Shown here in pieces: positions 9,125 to 20,142 of a DNA stretch of 64,000 nt. Source of the DNA: Effrenium voratum (lineage: Eukaryota > Sar > Dinophyceae > Suessiales > Symbiodiniaceae); contig CAUJNA010003495.1 in the NCBI GenBank assembly GCA_963377175.1, positions 405,490-469,489 of the forward strand, in the 5' to 3' direction. How positions within the stretch are numbered: position 1 is the first letter of the stretch; each line of letters begins with the position of its first letter. A program made the position numbers and the translations under genes. The notes beneath the pieces were generated by a model that was not told where the DNA came from, did not search any database, and worked only from the letters and a program-made list of their open reading frames with translations.

Positions 9125-11769
9125 AGAGCTCTAAGCTTAGCTACATGGAATTGTCACAATATGTTATAATATAGTGCAACTTCAATTCCAGTTTGAGATG
9201 TTTGATGTTCACCCTGGCTCACATTTTGCGTAGCTTCTTGCGGCAGGTGACACGAGCCCCGATTTCGCGGGCAACTTGGATGCGGAGAAAGGCAACCAGT
9301 GGCATGGAAGTCAATGCAGGCTGCCCTGACCCCGATAAGTATCTTAGCTCTCTAGGATGAGAAGTATCTCATCTTCCCTCAGCTCCTCTCCCTGACCTTG
9401 GCTTTTCTGCCATGCGCCTGGGTCTGGGCGGGGCCCCGGTGCGCGAAGAGGACGAAGGCCTGGAGTTCCTGGCCGGCATCCGAGTACACGCGCGCGTAAG
9501 CGCGCGCATGCGACAGGGGGGGGTCTGTCTTTTTGTGGCTGGGCTTGTTGGCATGGCTTTAAATCGACACCAAACGGAAGAAACCACCATTTTGGGGGCT
9601 TCCCCAAATGGAAAGACACCATCAAATGGGGAGACCCTTCTTTTCAAGGGTTTGTGGGCAAGTCCCCATGCAAAAGCTGCAGACCCATTTCGCCACCCGG
9701 TTTTCAACACATGCGGCGCCCGTCGGCCCGTCGGCCGGCCACGCCTGTCGATGCCTGGCGTGCGCGATCGAATTGGGTGTCTTTGTTTGGACTCGGCACC
9801 GCTCTTTGGTAGGGTTTTAAGGGAAAAGCAAAGGGGGGAAAACCGGAACGCCCAGGCCACTTTTTAGCTGGCGTTCAAGGGAAATAAAAACCTTGCAAAT
9901 CATTTGGCAGCACCACTTTTTGGATGGCTTTAACACCATTTGGCCACCATCCCCCCAACGTACCGCCGAATAAAGCTCTCAGATGTCTCGTTTGCGCCTT
10001 CTTGTCGCACCGGCTGCAGCAGCCAGGGCTTGCGCTCAAAGCTCTGAGGCTCGTAGAGGTTCCTCTGTCCGGTTGCTCGGCTTTGGGCGACCCCGGTTTC
10101 GGGGGTGCACTTTGGTTGGCTTGAGAAAAACGGGGCTGGGGGGGGACCTGAAAGCAACAGAGGTAAACCGGGCTTGCGAGCCGTTTCCCTTTTTCGGTTC
10201 CCCAAAAAAAAGAAAGGACTCCCTCCTTTCGGTGGCCAAAAACCAACCCCGAAAAACAACTTTGGATTTGGGGGGGGGGGGTTTTCCAGCGACCTGGCTG
10301 GTCAAAATAGATACCCGAAATGGGTTGCCCCAGCCATCCACACGCCGCAAACCGCCGCCGGGGCGCCGGATGGCGCGCGCCAGATCCTGGGACAGGCCCA
10401 GCTCCTGCCGCGCGAGCGGCGAATCCGTAAAAACCGAACGGAATGGTTTTTGTTGGCATTTACAGGGGGAATCAGCCTTGGGTTTCTTAGGTGGTGCAGG
10501 AGTTCGTCCATCCATGGTCAAATTCCAGATATACCACTAAGCATATCTAGTGTAACTAGTACCTGGATAGAACTTGTCGGCCTTTGGAGGGCATTGAAGC
10601 GCAAAATCCCTTTGCTCGTAGCTCCTGCAGCGGCGGGCAGGTGCGCGGGCTGTCGCAGCGCTGACTCTCGTTGAACTGCTCGCTCAAGCGCTCGGCCAGT
10701 GGCGACATCGCTCAGGAAACGTTCCCGCCAGTGGGTCTGCCTTCCAGGTGGGACTCCCCGAAGTGGCCAGCGAACCGATTGGCTGTCGGGTTTCCTTCCG
10801 ATTTTGAACGGGACCAACTCTTTCCAGTGAGCACATCGAACGCGTGGGCTGACATGTGGCAGCTGAAGGGCTCAAAAAAACTTGGGCGGACGAGGCTGGG
10901 CTGATGGGCCCTCTGCTCCTTGAACCAAAGGCCAACTCCGGGAGCTTGGTTCAGTCCGCCCGCTGCAGGCGACAGTAAGACAAGGGGTGTGTCATTTTGA
11001 GGGTACCCCTGGTTTGGTGGTTTTAAATGAGGAAGGCCGAAAGGAAACCACCATGTTTGTTTTTTGGCTTTTTTTGGGGGGGTGTCCTTTAAGAAAGACG
11101 CGCCCATGTTGACTCTTCCGTGAAAGTGACCGACGCATTGCCACTCGGTTTTCCTCGACAGCCCGATCCAGGTGATCGGTCCAATGCTTGGGATCGCTCC
11201 GCTCTCTTCTCCCGCCTCAGTCATCAGTCGATGGGATGGCGGGAAAGGGGGCTGGGGCATAAGATGAATTTCTCAAGCAACGACCTTTTCTCAACGAGCC
11301 CCTGGCTTTCTATTTTGAGATGGCTTTGTTTTGGACACCCTTGATCGCCTTTGTCTTCCGCTAAACCACTTGTGCTTCAAATCGCGGTTTCCCGGTTTTC
11401 CGAACTCACCCCAACACGTGTAGCCTCACATCAACTGCACCAAGCCACACGTCAGCTTGCCTCGTGCCTGCGGGCCAAGCGTTTGCAGCCCCAACCCATG
11501 GGTAAGCTCCAAAGCCTCTGACGTAAGGTGTTGTCAGGGGAACCTGTGGCCCAAACAGAACTCAGAAAAGCTCAGTTTCTTGGCGTTGGAAACTTGGGCT
11601 GCTTCCTAGGGAATTCTCGAACTGGCCCCAGCTGTCATTTGGGTTCATTCATGGAGTCTGCCTCAAAACGGTGAACCCTGTTTGGGTATTATATCAAAGA
11701 CAAACCCCCAGAATGGATTTCACCTTTTCTCGTGTCCCTCTAAACCAAGCACAAACTGGGTACCTCAAA
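9125..11769. other. Spacer without recognised genes
   Basis: This stretch holds short GC-rich islands in lower-GC sequence, poly-G and poly-C runs and dispersed repeat fragments (for example GGGTTGCC boxes). Apart from the small frame at 10556-10708, no convincing gene or RNA was seen. Confidence 0.4.
10556..10708 (-). CDS. Possible 50-codon exon or small ORF
   Basis: The minus strand has an ATG at 10706-10708 and stays open to TAG at 10556-10558. The start, MSPLAERLSEQFNESQRCDS, looks protein-like, and this island is more GC-rich than its surroundings. No family is recognised. It could be one exon of a host gene or a decayed fragment. Confidence 0.25.
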   Translation of the reverse strand: MSPLAERLSEQFNESQRCDSPRTCPPLQELRAKGFCASMPSKGRQVLSRY

Positions 11770-12060
11770 ATCTGACACTCACATGTATATGTATATATAA
11801 ATATATATGTATGTAATGAAGGAATCCCCAAGCAAAGGACCCCAAGTGAGCTAGCTCTCAAATTGCTACATATTATATATGATCTACCATTTTAAATATA
11901 TATATATATATAATCTACCATTTTACATATATATATATAATCTACCATTTTACATATATATATATAATCTACCATTTTACATATATATAATCTACCATTT
12001 TACAAATATGTGTATATATATATATAATCTATGATTTTTAACATATATATATATACACAT
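11770..12060. repeat. AT-rich tandem repeat (TA runs plus ATCTACCATTTTA units)
   Basis: TA microsatellite stretches alternate with at least five copies of ATCTACCATTTTA at variable spacing, about 23-35 bases. It is a simple-sequence array with no coding content. Confidence 0.85.
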
Positions 12061-12254
12061 GCATATACATTCTCCAAGTTGACATAGAACCCCAAAAAGG
12101 GGGGGGGCTCCATTTCCCCAAGCGGGAGGATCCTCGTTCCAATGGCGAGTCCGCGCCTGGCCAGCAGCTTTGGGCCTGGGTGGCTTTGGCGCCTCTTCGC
12201 CTCAGCGCACAGCGAACGAGAAACAAACTGCCCGCCAAACAAAAAGGAGGTACA

Positions 12255-12257
12255 TCT

Positions 12258-12288
<31 letters not shown>

Positions 12289-12300
12289 GCATGTAGATAC

Positions 12301-12339
<39 letters not shown>

Positions 12340-12353
12340 ATGATATATGTATA
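12255..12353. repeat. TA microsatellite hosting the element B insertion
   Basis: A long run of TA dinucleotides with minor interruptions ends exactly at the element B left LTR. AT-rich sequence resumes right of the other LTR at 33476, so the element inserted into this microsatellite. Confidence 0.9.
12349..12353. repeat. Left target-site duplication GTATA
   Basis: GTATA immediately precedes the left LTR and recurs at 33476-33480 immediately after the right LTR. Five bases is the usual Ty1/copia duplication length. Confidence 0.9.
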
Positions 12354-12738
12354 TGTGATTCGGGCACGAGCCTGTGCCCAGGCAGTGGGTAAGTTGGGGT
12401 AAACAAGCCACAAAAGAAAGGTTCCCCAAAAGCAAACCAATCCCCGGTCCCAAAGATCAGGGTTTCCCACACACCAGAGAACAACAACCAAAAGGGAAAA
12501 ATAACCAAACAAGAAAAGGGTTACCCGCAACCTTGACCGACAACAGGCCGCACGAATGGTCCCTACCAACCTGACGGCGGCCCGAGGTCTTTTTCTCCCC
12601 CGAGATGTCGTCGGTCGACGCAGGGGTTCGGCGACGCCCATTCGAGGCGCGACGGAACCCGTAATTCTTGAGCCAAACACCACCTGTCAGTCACTATCGC
12701 GACATCCCTGGTGATGGTTTAAGACATGGCTAATCACA
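12354..12738 (-). repeat. 3' LTR of element B (385 bp)
   Basis: This is nearly identical to 33092-33475: five substitutions and one extra A in an A-run. It carries the same spliced-leader-like 11-mer at 12667-12677. Confidence 0.95.
12667..12677 (-). other. Spliced-leader-like 11-mer in 3' LTR
   Basis: This is the copy of the 33404-33414 motif in the left LTR. It is not independent evidence, because LTRs are copied from one another. Confidence 0.5.
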
Positions 12739-12746
12739 CCCCCCTC
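12739..12746 (-). other. Polypurine tract of element B
   Basis: In sense orientation GAGGGGGG lies directly before the 3' LTR start TGTGATT, the position of the plus-strand primer. Confidence 0.8.
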
Positions 12747-13284
12747 ACGAGGAGCCCGTCATATGACGGGTGGAGTGTGCCATTTACTGATAGGATTTAA
12801 CTGCTCGCATGTATCCGCAAACAGCTGGACACTACCGCCGTCAGCGGTGGAGCAAACCCACATCAGTTGCGCGACGTCCCGGGCATTAAAATCCCGCCAC
12901 CACCCCGAATTAATCGGGGTAACGCTGTCCAACATACCTCGTGGAAAAGTCCACATGACGGCACTAGGCCACAACTGTTTGCATCAACAATGCAAGTAGT
13001 TCAATTCTTATCAGAAGCCATGAAACAAAGGATAACGTATGTTCATCAGTACCCTTGCCTATCGGCAAGAGGTACCCCTGACCATGCGCACCTGAAAAAT
13101 ACTTGAATTTCGCAAACCCGGGAGTATCCCCCCATCAGTTTGCTTCCCCTCTCACTCACACAACTTCATGGTGAGCACGACCAGCAGCCAAGCAGCGGTA
13201 CGGGAGAGACACGATCTCCGCGCCTCAGCGCCAACCATCGGAGAATGGACGCAAGCCTATCGGCCGCAATCCTCGTGACTCAGC
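12747..13284 (-). other. 3' untranslated internal region of element B
   Basis: The region lies between the polypurine tract and the stop of the last ORF. No coding signal was found. It contains two mini-hairpins, at 13055-13068 and 13255-13264. Confidence 0.5.
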
Positions 13285-16200
13285 CTAGCGGCTATCGTCA
13301 CGTCTCCTCCGGTCACGTCCGCCCCGCGCACGATCCCGATCACGATCTCTCTCGGATCTCCTGCGATCATCTCGCCTTCGATCCCGCTCCCGATCGTGTG
13401 ATTCATCATCACGACGATCTCGAGCATCGTCCCTCCTCCGGTCACGATCTTCATCGCGCCGCGGACGATATCTGCGCCTTCTTGATTCTCGGGAATCCCT
13501 GGTGTCCACTGTCCTAACGGACCTCCGAGAAGGAGTACGGGACACATCTGAATCTCGACGTCCTCTCCCGAGGCGAGAGTTCGACACTATCTGGTTAAGA
13601 GCCTCCAGCGCCGAAGCATTCTCACCATTCCTGATGAAATCCCTGACCTGCTTATTCAGCACCCTATCGGGTAACATCGTCAGGAAAGCGTTCACCACCG
13701 AACTCTCCGGCAACACCAGGAAGTGACCCTCCACCGAGCTCGCCGCTGCTCGCTCCGCCGACTGCAGCCTGATCTCACCCCCTTCAGGCTTCTTTGCCAT
13801 CGCCTTGGAGGCCGTCAAAGGCGCTACCGCGTCCTTTGCCGAAGACCTGCCAAGCGCGGAGTGAAGATCATCTCCACTAGCTTCTCTCGCTGCCGCACCT
13901 GGTCTGCTGTCGACGTCATCAGGCCTTGTTGAAGCCTCCCTCTTCGTCGACTCCTTCACAGTCTCATCGGGATCCCAACGGGATTTCCTTTCTCTCCTCT
14001 GCCCTTCGGCCGACCCCCGGCTACCGCCAGGAGCGTCATCCCCGCCTATCTTCTCCTTCTTTACCTCAACCTTCGGTTCGGCCTGCTTCGTCTCCTTAGC
14101 CTCAGCCTTCGGAGCCGGAGCACTCTTCGCCTCAGATACTGAAGCGGCCTTCCCTTTTGGCTCGGCTTTTGAAACCGGGGTCACTTTAGCCTTCGCACTC
14201 GGCCGGGCTCCTTCAACCGCTATTGCGACCCAAGTCTTCTTCGGTTGAGCCACAGCTGCATCAACCTCCATCGGAGCCGGCCCAGCATCAGCCTTTACTT
14301 TTGCCTGTGAGACAGATGGACTATCGCCCTTACCAGACCCTTTTCCTGGCACTTCACCTGACTTTGGTGGTGGGCCGGAAGGACTACCGCCCTTACCGCC
14401 CTTTTCCCCCTTCTTCCCTTTTCCTTTTCCGCCCTTGACGATCGGCTCCTGCTTAGGACCAGGACCCTGCGCAGCATGATGCACCGATTGAAGCCCTTCA
14501 ATGTTCACGTCCAATGGCTCCGGTTGACGACCCTCAAGAACCGTCCTCACCCTTTCGTCACTAACGTAGACGAATGGGTCGCGGAAGGGGGCGGGAGGCT
14601 CCGACTGCCCGGCACTGATTGCCTTCTGCACCTTGGCTATCGCCTCCTTCAATCTCTTCTTCTCATCGTACCCTGTCTCTGATACCATGTACTTCCTGAG
14701 ATCCGATATCAACGCATGACTGGCCAGGATGTCCACGTCCTTCCGATGGGTCGGATACAATGGAGTCAGATGCCCCGCCGCGGAGCCAGTCACGTACGCC
14801 ATCGGGATATAGAAGGACAAGTATGTGTCATGACGAGCGAACTTCCTAACGGAAGTCGTCATACGCCTGCCCCACTGAGCAGCATGCACCGGGTTAGCTC
14901 GGAAGTACTCAGTGACCGAATCAAATCTATCGACTTGATTGGTCTTTATCAGGTGCTTCGCCACCCACTTCTCCACGAACGCATCCGAGGCCGAAATCCC
15001 CGACACATAGGAGAATTGGAAAAGCACCTTCGCCAGCTCATCCCACGCCGTATCGACTCCTCCCTTGTCCTCACCAAGATAAGGGGGCAGTCTGATGCCG
15101 CTCTGCACCGTCATCCTCAGGTCGGACGCCATCGAATAGGAAATCAAGTTCCTCTTGATAACTCCGACCACTTCAGATGGGATCCTCTTGGGCTTGAACT
15201 GCCTCATGCTCCTCACCCACTCCGGGACGATGCGGCACCTCTCGAAGTCACTTTCGTCCGCGTTGGGGATGAAGTTCGGGTAAAAGACCGGGAGCGCACA
15301 CCCAGGGCACAAATGCATCCCATTTGGCGTCATCTCCGCGCACCTCAAACAGAATGTGGTGGTCACATTCAACCTGACCTCTTCACGCGATCGCTTGTGC
15401 TCTCCCCTATCGGGGGTAAGGTCACCATAGTCCCATGCCCGATGATACACTATCGTGTAGTCATCGTACATGTGTGCTGCCTTCCAAGCGCCCATGTGGA
15501 TCTCGTTCCGAACGGCAAGGGTCCTCCTCCTCGTCAGAAACACGGGTCCAACCAACGACCAGTGCACCCGAAGGTCCCCGATTACCACCACGTACCTTCC
15601 CGAGTAGTTCCGCAGCCTGTCCCTGACGTACCATGATGGCGATACCTCGGCGTTCGGCGCCATGGATTCCACAAGTGGGACCAGGCCCTCATCCTGCCTT
15701 CCATCCCCAATGGTATCGTACACATCGGGCCTCGTGATCAATATCTCGATCATGGCCTTTCCGTTTCGCCTCACCTTTTTGAGCTGAACCGCCTTCCTAA
15801 AGTCCGAGAACTTCATGACGACGTACCCCACCATAGGGAGTTCATTCCAGTGCATCTCGTACATTAGAGATCCTCCAGGTGCATCTTCTTGGGTGCACCT
15901 TTGCCTAACGGCACTGTAACTCATGTCACGTCCGATCCGCGTGTACCTAACGGCCACTAACCTAGTGCTCTCCCTGAGGATGACACCATTCCCATCGTAC
16001 ATGATCATGAGCCTCGCCTCAACTTGCCCTATCGGGAAAGCTTTGATCGTCGGAATGAAGAACTTCCACGACATCTCAGCGTTCTCCATGCCTGTGATCT
16101 CTCTCAGGAACCAGATGGCCTGGTCACTACTCACCCAGTTTCCAGCCTCACGTCCAGGTTCCCTCAGCACACGTTCCTCGAATAACTCCGAGACTTTCTT

Positions 16201-16824
16201 CGAGTTGATGACCAGGCCTTCAAAGTCGCACGAGAGCAGTCTCATCAACTCCTTAGCCGCCTCCCGCCCTGCAACGGTGCCCGCGGTCTCCTCGTAGTTC
16301 GGGACGTATTCGCCCAACCTTGTCTTCGAGGGAATCACAATCTGGCATGTAGCGGCCTCATCAGGGATAACCCCAGTATCCCTTAGATCTGGATTGATTT
16401 CCTGCCTGTCGGCAAGATAATCCCTCCTTCCGTCCAGGACCACAAGATTGTAGGTCATCTTGCTTGCCGCCTCACTCGTTCGGAACCTTCTGCTTTCATC
16501 AACCTGATCAGGAGCAAAGGGTCCACTGGGAGCAGCTGCACTTACCATCGGCGCTCCTCGCCCAGAGCATAGGTGCTTCTTGTGAAAGTTCACCATCTCA
16601 TTCAGCTGCGACAGGGCATAAGCTCGATCCTCCAATGATGCACTCTTCATCCCAGCCTCAGTCAGAGGAGCCTCACTCTTGTCATAACTCGCCTTTCCGC
16701 CCCATCTCGCCGCGACCAGCTCAGCGGACTTTGCAGGATCAATCAGATTGCCCGACCATTCAGGCATGTCGCTCAATCTCCTAGTCAACGCGTCTACCGA
16801 CGCAGCCAAGTCTTCATCCGTCAT
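13285..16824 (-). CDS. 1179-codon ORF downstream of RNase H (element B), unknown function
   Basis: It is the longest intact frame of the element and starts MTDEDLAASVDALTRRLSD. The first 790 or so residues look globular and contain a zinc-ribbon-like pair of CxxC motifs (CLRCAEMTPNG then CPGCALP, about residues 500-525). Next is a Lys/Gly/Pro/Ala-rich linker (KGGKGKGKKGEKGGKGG), then a short helical part, then an extreme Arg/Asp tail of RDR, RRD and RDRD repeats like the RD/RS domains of RNA-processing proteins. The basic linker and tail suggest nucleic-acid binding. Position after pol recalls env or accessory genes, but there is no signal peptide or membrane segment. About ten mini-hairpins lie within the frame without breaking it. 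Confidence 0.75.
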   Translation of the reverse strand: MTDEDLAASVDALTRRLSDMPEWSGNLIDPAKSAELVAARWGGKASYDKSEAPLTEAGMKSASLEDRAYALSQLNEMVNFHKKHLCSGRGAPMVSAAAPSGPFAPDQVDESRRFRTSEAASKMTYNLVVLDGRRDYLADRQEINPDLRDTGVIPDEAATCQIVIPSKTRLGEYVPNYEETAGTVAGREAAKELMRLLSCDFEGLVINSKKVSELFEERVLREPGREAGNWVSSDQAIWFLREITGMENAEMSWKFFIPTIKAFPIGQVEARLMIMYDGNGVILRESTRLVAVRYTRIGRDMSYSAVRQRCTQEDAPGGSLMYEMHWNELPMVGYVVMKFSDFRKAVQLKKVRRNGKAMIEILITRPDVYDTIGDGRQDEGLVPLVESMAPNAEVSPSWYVRDRLRNYSGRYVVVIGDLRVHWSLVGPVFLTRRRTLAVRNEIHMGAWKAAHMYDDYTIVYHRAWDYGDLTPDRGEHKRSREEVRLNVTTTFCLRCAEMTPNGMHLCPGCALPVFYPNFIPNADESDFERCRIVPEWVRSMRQFKPKRIPSEVVGVIKRNLISYSMASDLRMTVQSGIRLPPYLGEDKGGVDTAWDELAKVLFQFSYVSGISASDAFVEKWVAKHLIKTNQVDRFDSVTEYFRANPVHAAQWGRRMTTSVRKFARHDTYLSFYIPMAYVTGSAAGHLTPLYPTHRKDVDILASHALISDLRKYMVSETGYDEKKRLKEAIAKVQKAISAGQSEPPAPFRDPFVYVSDERVRTVLEGRQPEPLDVNIEGLQSVHHAAQGPGPKQEPIVKGGKGKGKKGEKGGKGGSPSGPPPKSGEVPGKGSGKGDSPSVSQAKVKADAGPAPMEVDAAVAQPKKTWVAIAVEGARPSAKAKVTPVSKAEPKGKAASVSEAKSAPAPKAEAKETKQAEPKVEVKKEKIGGDDAPGGSRGSAEGQRRERKSRWDPDETVKESTKREASTRPDDVDSRPGAAAREASGDDLHSALGRSSAKDAVAPLTASKAMAKKPEGGEIRLQSAERAAASSVEGHFLVLPESSVVNAFLTMLPDRVLNKQVRDFIRNGENASALEALNQIVSNSRLGRGRRDSDVSRTPSRRSVRTVDTRDSRESRRRRYRPRRDEDRDRRRDDARDRRDDESHDRERDRRRDDRRRSERDRDRDRARGGRDRRRRDDSR

Positions 16825-16869
16825 GGTGTGAGGGTTGACCTTCTCCCTGTCCTCCTGACCAACGTCAGG

Positions 16870-19800
16870 ATCTCTCGGCCTCCTCAGCCTCCACCTGCGT
16901 GGCCACGCCCCTGGGGATCAAGAGCGCTGCCTCAGCAGGCAACGACTTCTCCATGTCAATCGGGGTGTTCTTGGGAAGGATCCTTCTATCATCTCCCTCC
17001 CCGCTGTACACATAGTCTGGAGCAGTCTTGCGGTACTCCTCAAAGGTAGCGCCTTTGAAGTTGGTAACCTCGCTCGGGTCTGCCTTCCCGGCCTCAGTAC
17101 CCCGAGGCTTAGGCTCGCCCGTTCCAGCGGGATCCTTCTTGGAGCCTCCTCCATGTCGTCTTTCTTCTTCTCCATCATGGAAAGTTTCCCAATGTCAGGA
17201 AGTGTCACATCATCGTCCTTTCCTGACCCGGCACCCCTATCGGGGGCCGGCTCGGTCCTTGGTTGCCCCGAAGAGCTCGCCCCTGGGTCCACACCTCACC
17301 CTCGTCATCCACATGCGGTCGCTTTCCCCATACGATCTTCGTCTTCGGCTTCAGAGGAATGGCGACCCCAGCCATGTGGTGTCCAGGCCAAGTGGCTCCA
17401 TCAGGCTCATCTTCAAACCATGACTTTCCGAACGGGTTGCCATCCCTACTGAGGATCTCCTTCCTATCGGAAGTAGACCCTGAATGAGACAGTGCCGACA
17501 CATGGGACAGCATGATCTCAGCCGCTGATTGCGCCAGCGTGTCGGGCATCTGCTCCCTCGTCGGGATAGTCCGCAACTCCGGAGATAGTTCTTGAACGGT
17601 CGGTTATCCGGGGAACCCCTCAACCGATCATTCTTTGTCCTGCACGTGAGGATATTCTCCGCCAACGTTGCTGGGTCCATCCCTCTCTTGTTCTTCGTGG
17701 ATGCAGTGTTGTCTGATCCAGCAGGTAGAACACGGTCGCATCCGGAGCCGCGGACTCCTCCTTGTATACCGGAGGGCCGTACCCGGCCGACATGGCCGCA
17801 GCGATCCTCACCGCAGCGCCCGTCCCACTGGCCGCTAAGCACCGAAGCAAGATTACCATCTTGTCTTGGCAGCGACTCATCTCGTTCAGCACGATGGATG
17901 GGTAGATAGACAGCATCACATCCGCTAACACGGCAGCTGCCCATGCGTCCCACTGCCTTTCCATTTGTGCAGAATCAACCGCCACACGGGAGTATCCTCC
18001 CTTCGGCAGCTCCACTGATGGCGGGACAACCTTCTTGTTCCTGATTAGGCGCATCACCTTCCTAGCTCGCTCCCCGCCCAACGGCTTTTGCTTCCTCCTT
18101 GACCTCAGTGAAGTACCCCTTCGTTAAGGTGATCTCGAACGTATCACCCCGGATGGCCTCATGCATGTTCGACTTCGGCACGATCCTGGCGTAAAGCGCA
18201 CCACCATCCGCCTCGGCAGCCTGGGGGGTCCCTGGAGCAGCACGCGTGTTCTCCTCTTCAACAGACAGACCTATCGGTCCCATGTAGTTCTCGGGGAAGA
18301 ACTTGTGCATAGCCCATACGACTGAGGGAGCATGCGGGTTCCATTCAACGAATGGGTTGTAGTACTGCAGGGTGCTATCGCCCCCTGAGTTGCACAGCTC
18401 CACAAACTGTGAGTCCTCCCGCAGGCTTCTCGAGCTTGATGCAGATTCCACGGATCCGCAACCTCGCGTTCGGGAATACTCGCTGGGCCCCTCTCTTGAC
18501 TCCCTTCAGGTAGGGATTGTCGCCGAACAGGTTCTCGGTCTCATCCGGCTGCGCGATGCAAATCCCGACCCTCGCCCACGTGTTCTGGCCGTAGTGCGAT
18601 AGAGTGCAGTATCCCAGGGCCTCATTCGTCTTCAACGACGTCCATACACCCACAGCCTCATCGCTCGCGGTGGACGCAGTAACCTGCATACCACCCAGAA
18701 TGCTCCACAACGATGACTGCGAAGTTCCATGGATTAGGATCTTCTCCATATCCGTCTGGCCTTTGAAGTTCATGGCCAGCTCGAAGAATGCCCAACCTTC
18801 CTCGGGACCAATCTCAATGGACTCGCCGGATTCTTGGGCGAGATCTTCAACACCTGTCGACTTTCCCAGTGGATTGCATCACCCAAGGAAGTGACCACAC
18901 CTGACATCTGTCCCATTGCGTGCAGGTATCCCCGCATTCCTGGCCTAACGGCCGTTGCAAACTTCATGACCGACGGGACCGACGAAAGCCGCCGTCCTGA
19001 GGAGCACCTAACGATCCCCTCCCTGTTCCTTCCCTCGGTCAGCATCATCGCATCGACGACCACTTCCGGGGGAGTGAACAGCGCGTTTGGCCTCTCGTTC
19101 ATCCAGGCACGGAGTGCACGGAAGTGGTGCTCTGCATCACCAAAATCATCTCCGCTATATAGAGGATGATCTCCGAACGCCACCTCAGCCTGATCAGCAA
19201 CCGTCTTTACCAAGGCCGTCTGCTGATGAACCGTCTTCCACTCCGGCCAGGATTTCGGGTCTCCCACCCACATCCCGCCGCAGGGTTGAGCGGCCGGCTC
19301 CGTACTGCTGTCCACGGGTAGTGCATTCCCGCCAACCTCGATGCTCTCCTCAAACGCGAAGGCAGCGTGGTAAGGAAGCAAGAAAGCAGGGTCCGTTGGA
19401 ACCGCAGCGCATAAGATGGCCGCCAAGTGCACGGCGTTCATCTCTGTGACCTCCACTCCCCGGAGCTTCATTTCTGCCACTATCGCAGCAGTCCTGACCG
19501 CACGGTACCGGAGCAACATTTCATGTTCCGGCCACGCTATGTCGGATTTGTCGAGCTTGTCCTTGCTGATGTGGGATACCCTGCCAACCAGTTCAGCGAA
19601 CCTTGCGGCATGGTCGTCCTCAGTCAGCTGATCAGCCCTCTCCATATCTGGATCAATCGTAGTGAACTTCGGTTCCCGTCCCTTAAACCCTTTAACTGTC
19701 CACTCGCGGTATCCCGCAAGCAAACAACCGGCCACAGCCTTCGGCTTCTCCATACCCAGCCCCATCGCCAGGTCCCAGGCTGGCCGCGGAGGCGTCGCCA

Positions 19801-19937
19801 TGCAGCGCCCCAGGCCCATTCCGCCAGCTGCCGCCGTGCGTCAGCAGGACGGACAGCCTACCGGCCAGAATTCCCCTGTCTCTCAGAAGGCTCAGCCTAC
19901 CGGCCAGAGACCCTCTCCCTAGAACTAAAAACCCCAA
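16870..19937 (-). pseudogene. Frameshifted accessory ORF(s) between RNase H and the 1179-codon ORF (element B)
   Basis: Coding-like minus-strand sequence runs through overlapping frames: 19819-18770, 18773-18375, 18451-18062, 18081-17620, part of 17953-17580, 17576-17300 and 17292-17150. The end of one usually overlaps the start of the next, so one or two original proteins with several frame changes are likely. The first block (349 codons) is helical, with runs such as MLLRYRAVRTAAIVAEMKLR. No family was recognised for most of it. A HGT-containing domain lies at about 18750-18560 and is listed separately. Confidence 0.6.
18375..18773 (-). CDS. HGT-motif domain, possibly ADP-ribosyltransferase-like (element B)
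   Basis: The frame contains ILIHGTSQSSLWSILGG, then a short gap, then GVWTSLKTNEALGYC. A His-Gly-Thr start, an amphipathic helix with Ile and Gly, and a later Gly-Val-x-x-Ser with Tyr are the layout of PARP/TpT1-type ADP-ribosyltransferase folds. The third catalytic residue cannot be assigned by eye. It is part of the frameshifted accessory region and overlaps neighbouring frames at both ends. The function is an inference from motif layout only. Confidence 0.3.
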   Translation of the reverse strand: MNFKGQTDMEKILIHGTSQSSLWSILGGMQVTASTASDEAVGVWTSLKTNEALGYCTLSHYGQNTWARVGICIAQPDETENLFGDNPYLKGVKRGAQRVFPNARLRIRGICIKLEKPAGGLTVCGAVQLRGR

Positions 19938-20142
19938 CGGTTGAGAGATTGACTGAATCTGTCCTTCACGAAGCAGAAGAAAACCTTAGTGACAGGCATA
20001 TCTGCCTCATGCTTTCATTCTGGTCAGTAAGCGCATTGAGCTGCCTGTGAATGTGGTGCGGTTGCCCGCGGGGTGAGCCAGCTTGATCAAGCAAATGCTA
20101 CGCGGCAACGAAGTTGTTCAACCACTTCCCAACAGCAAGCGA

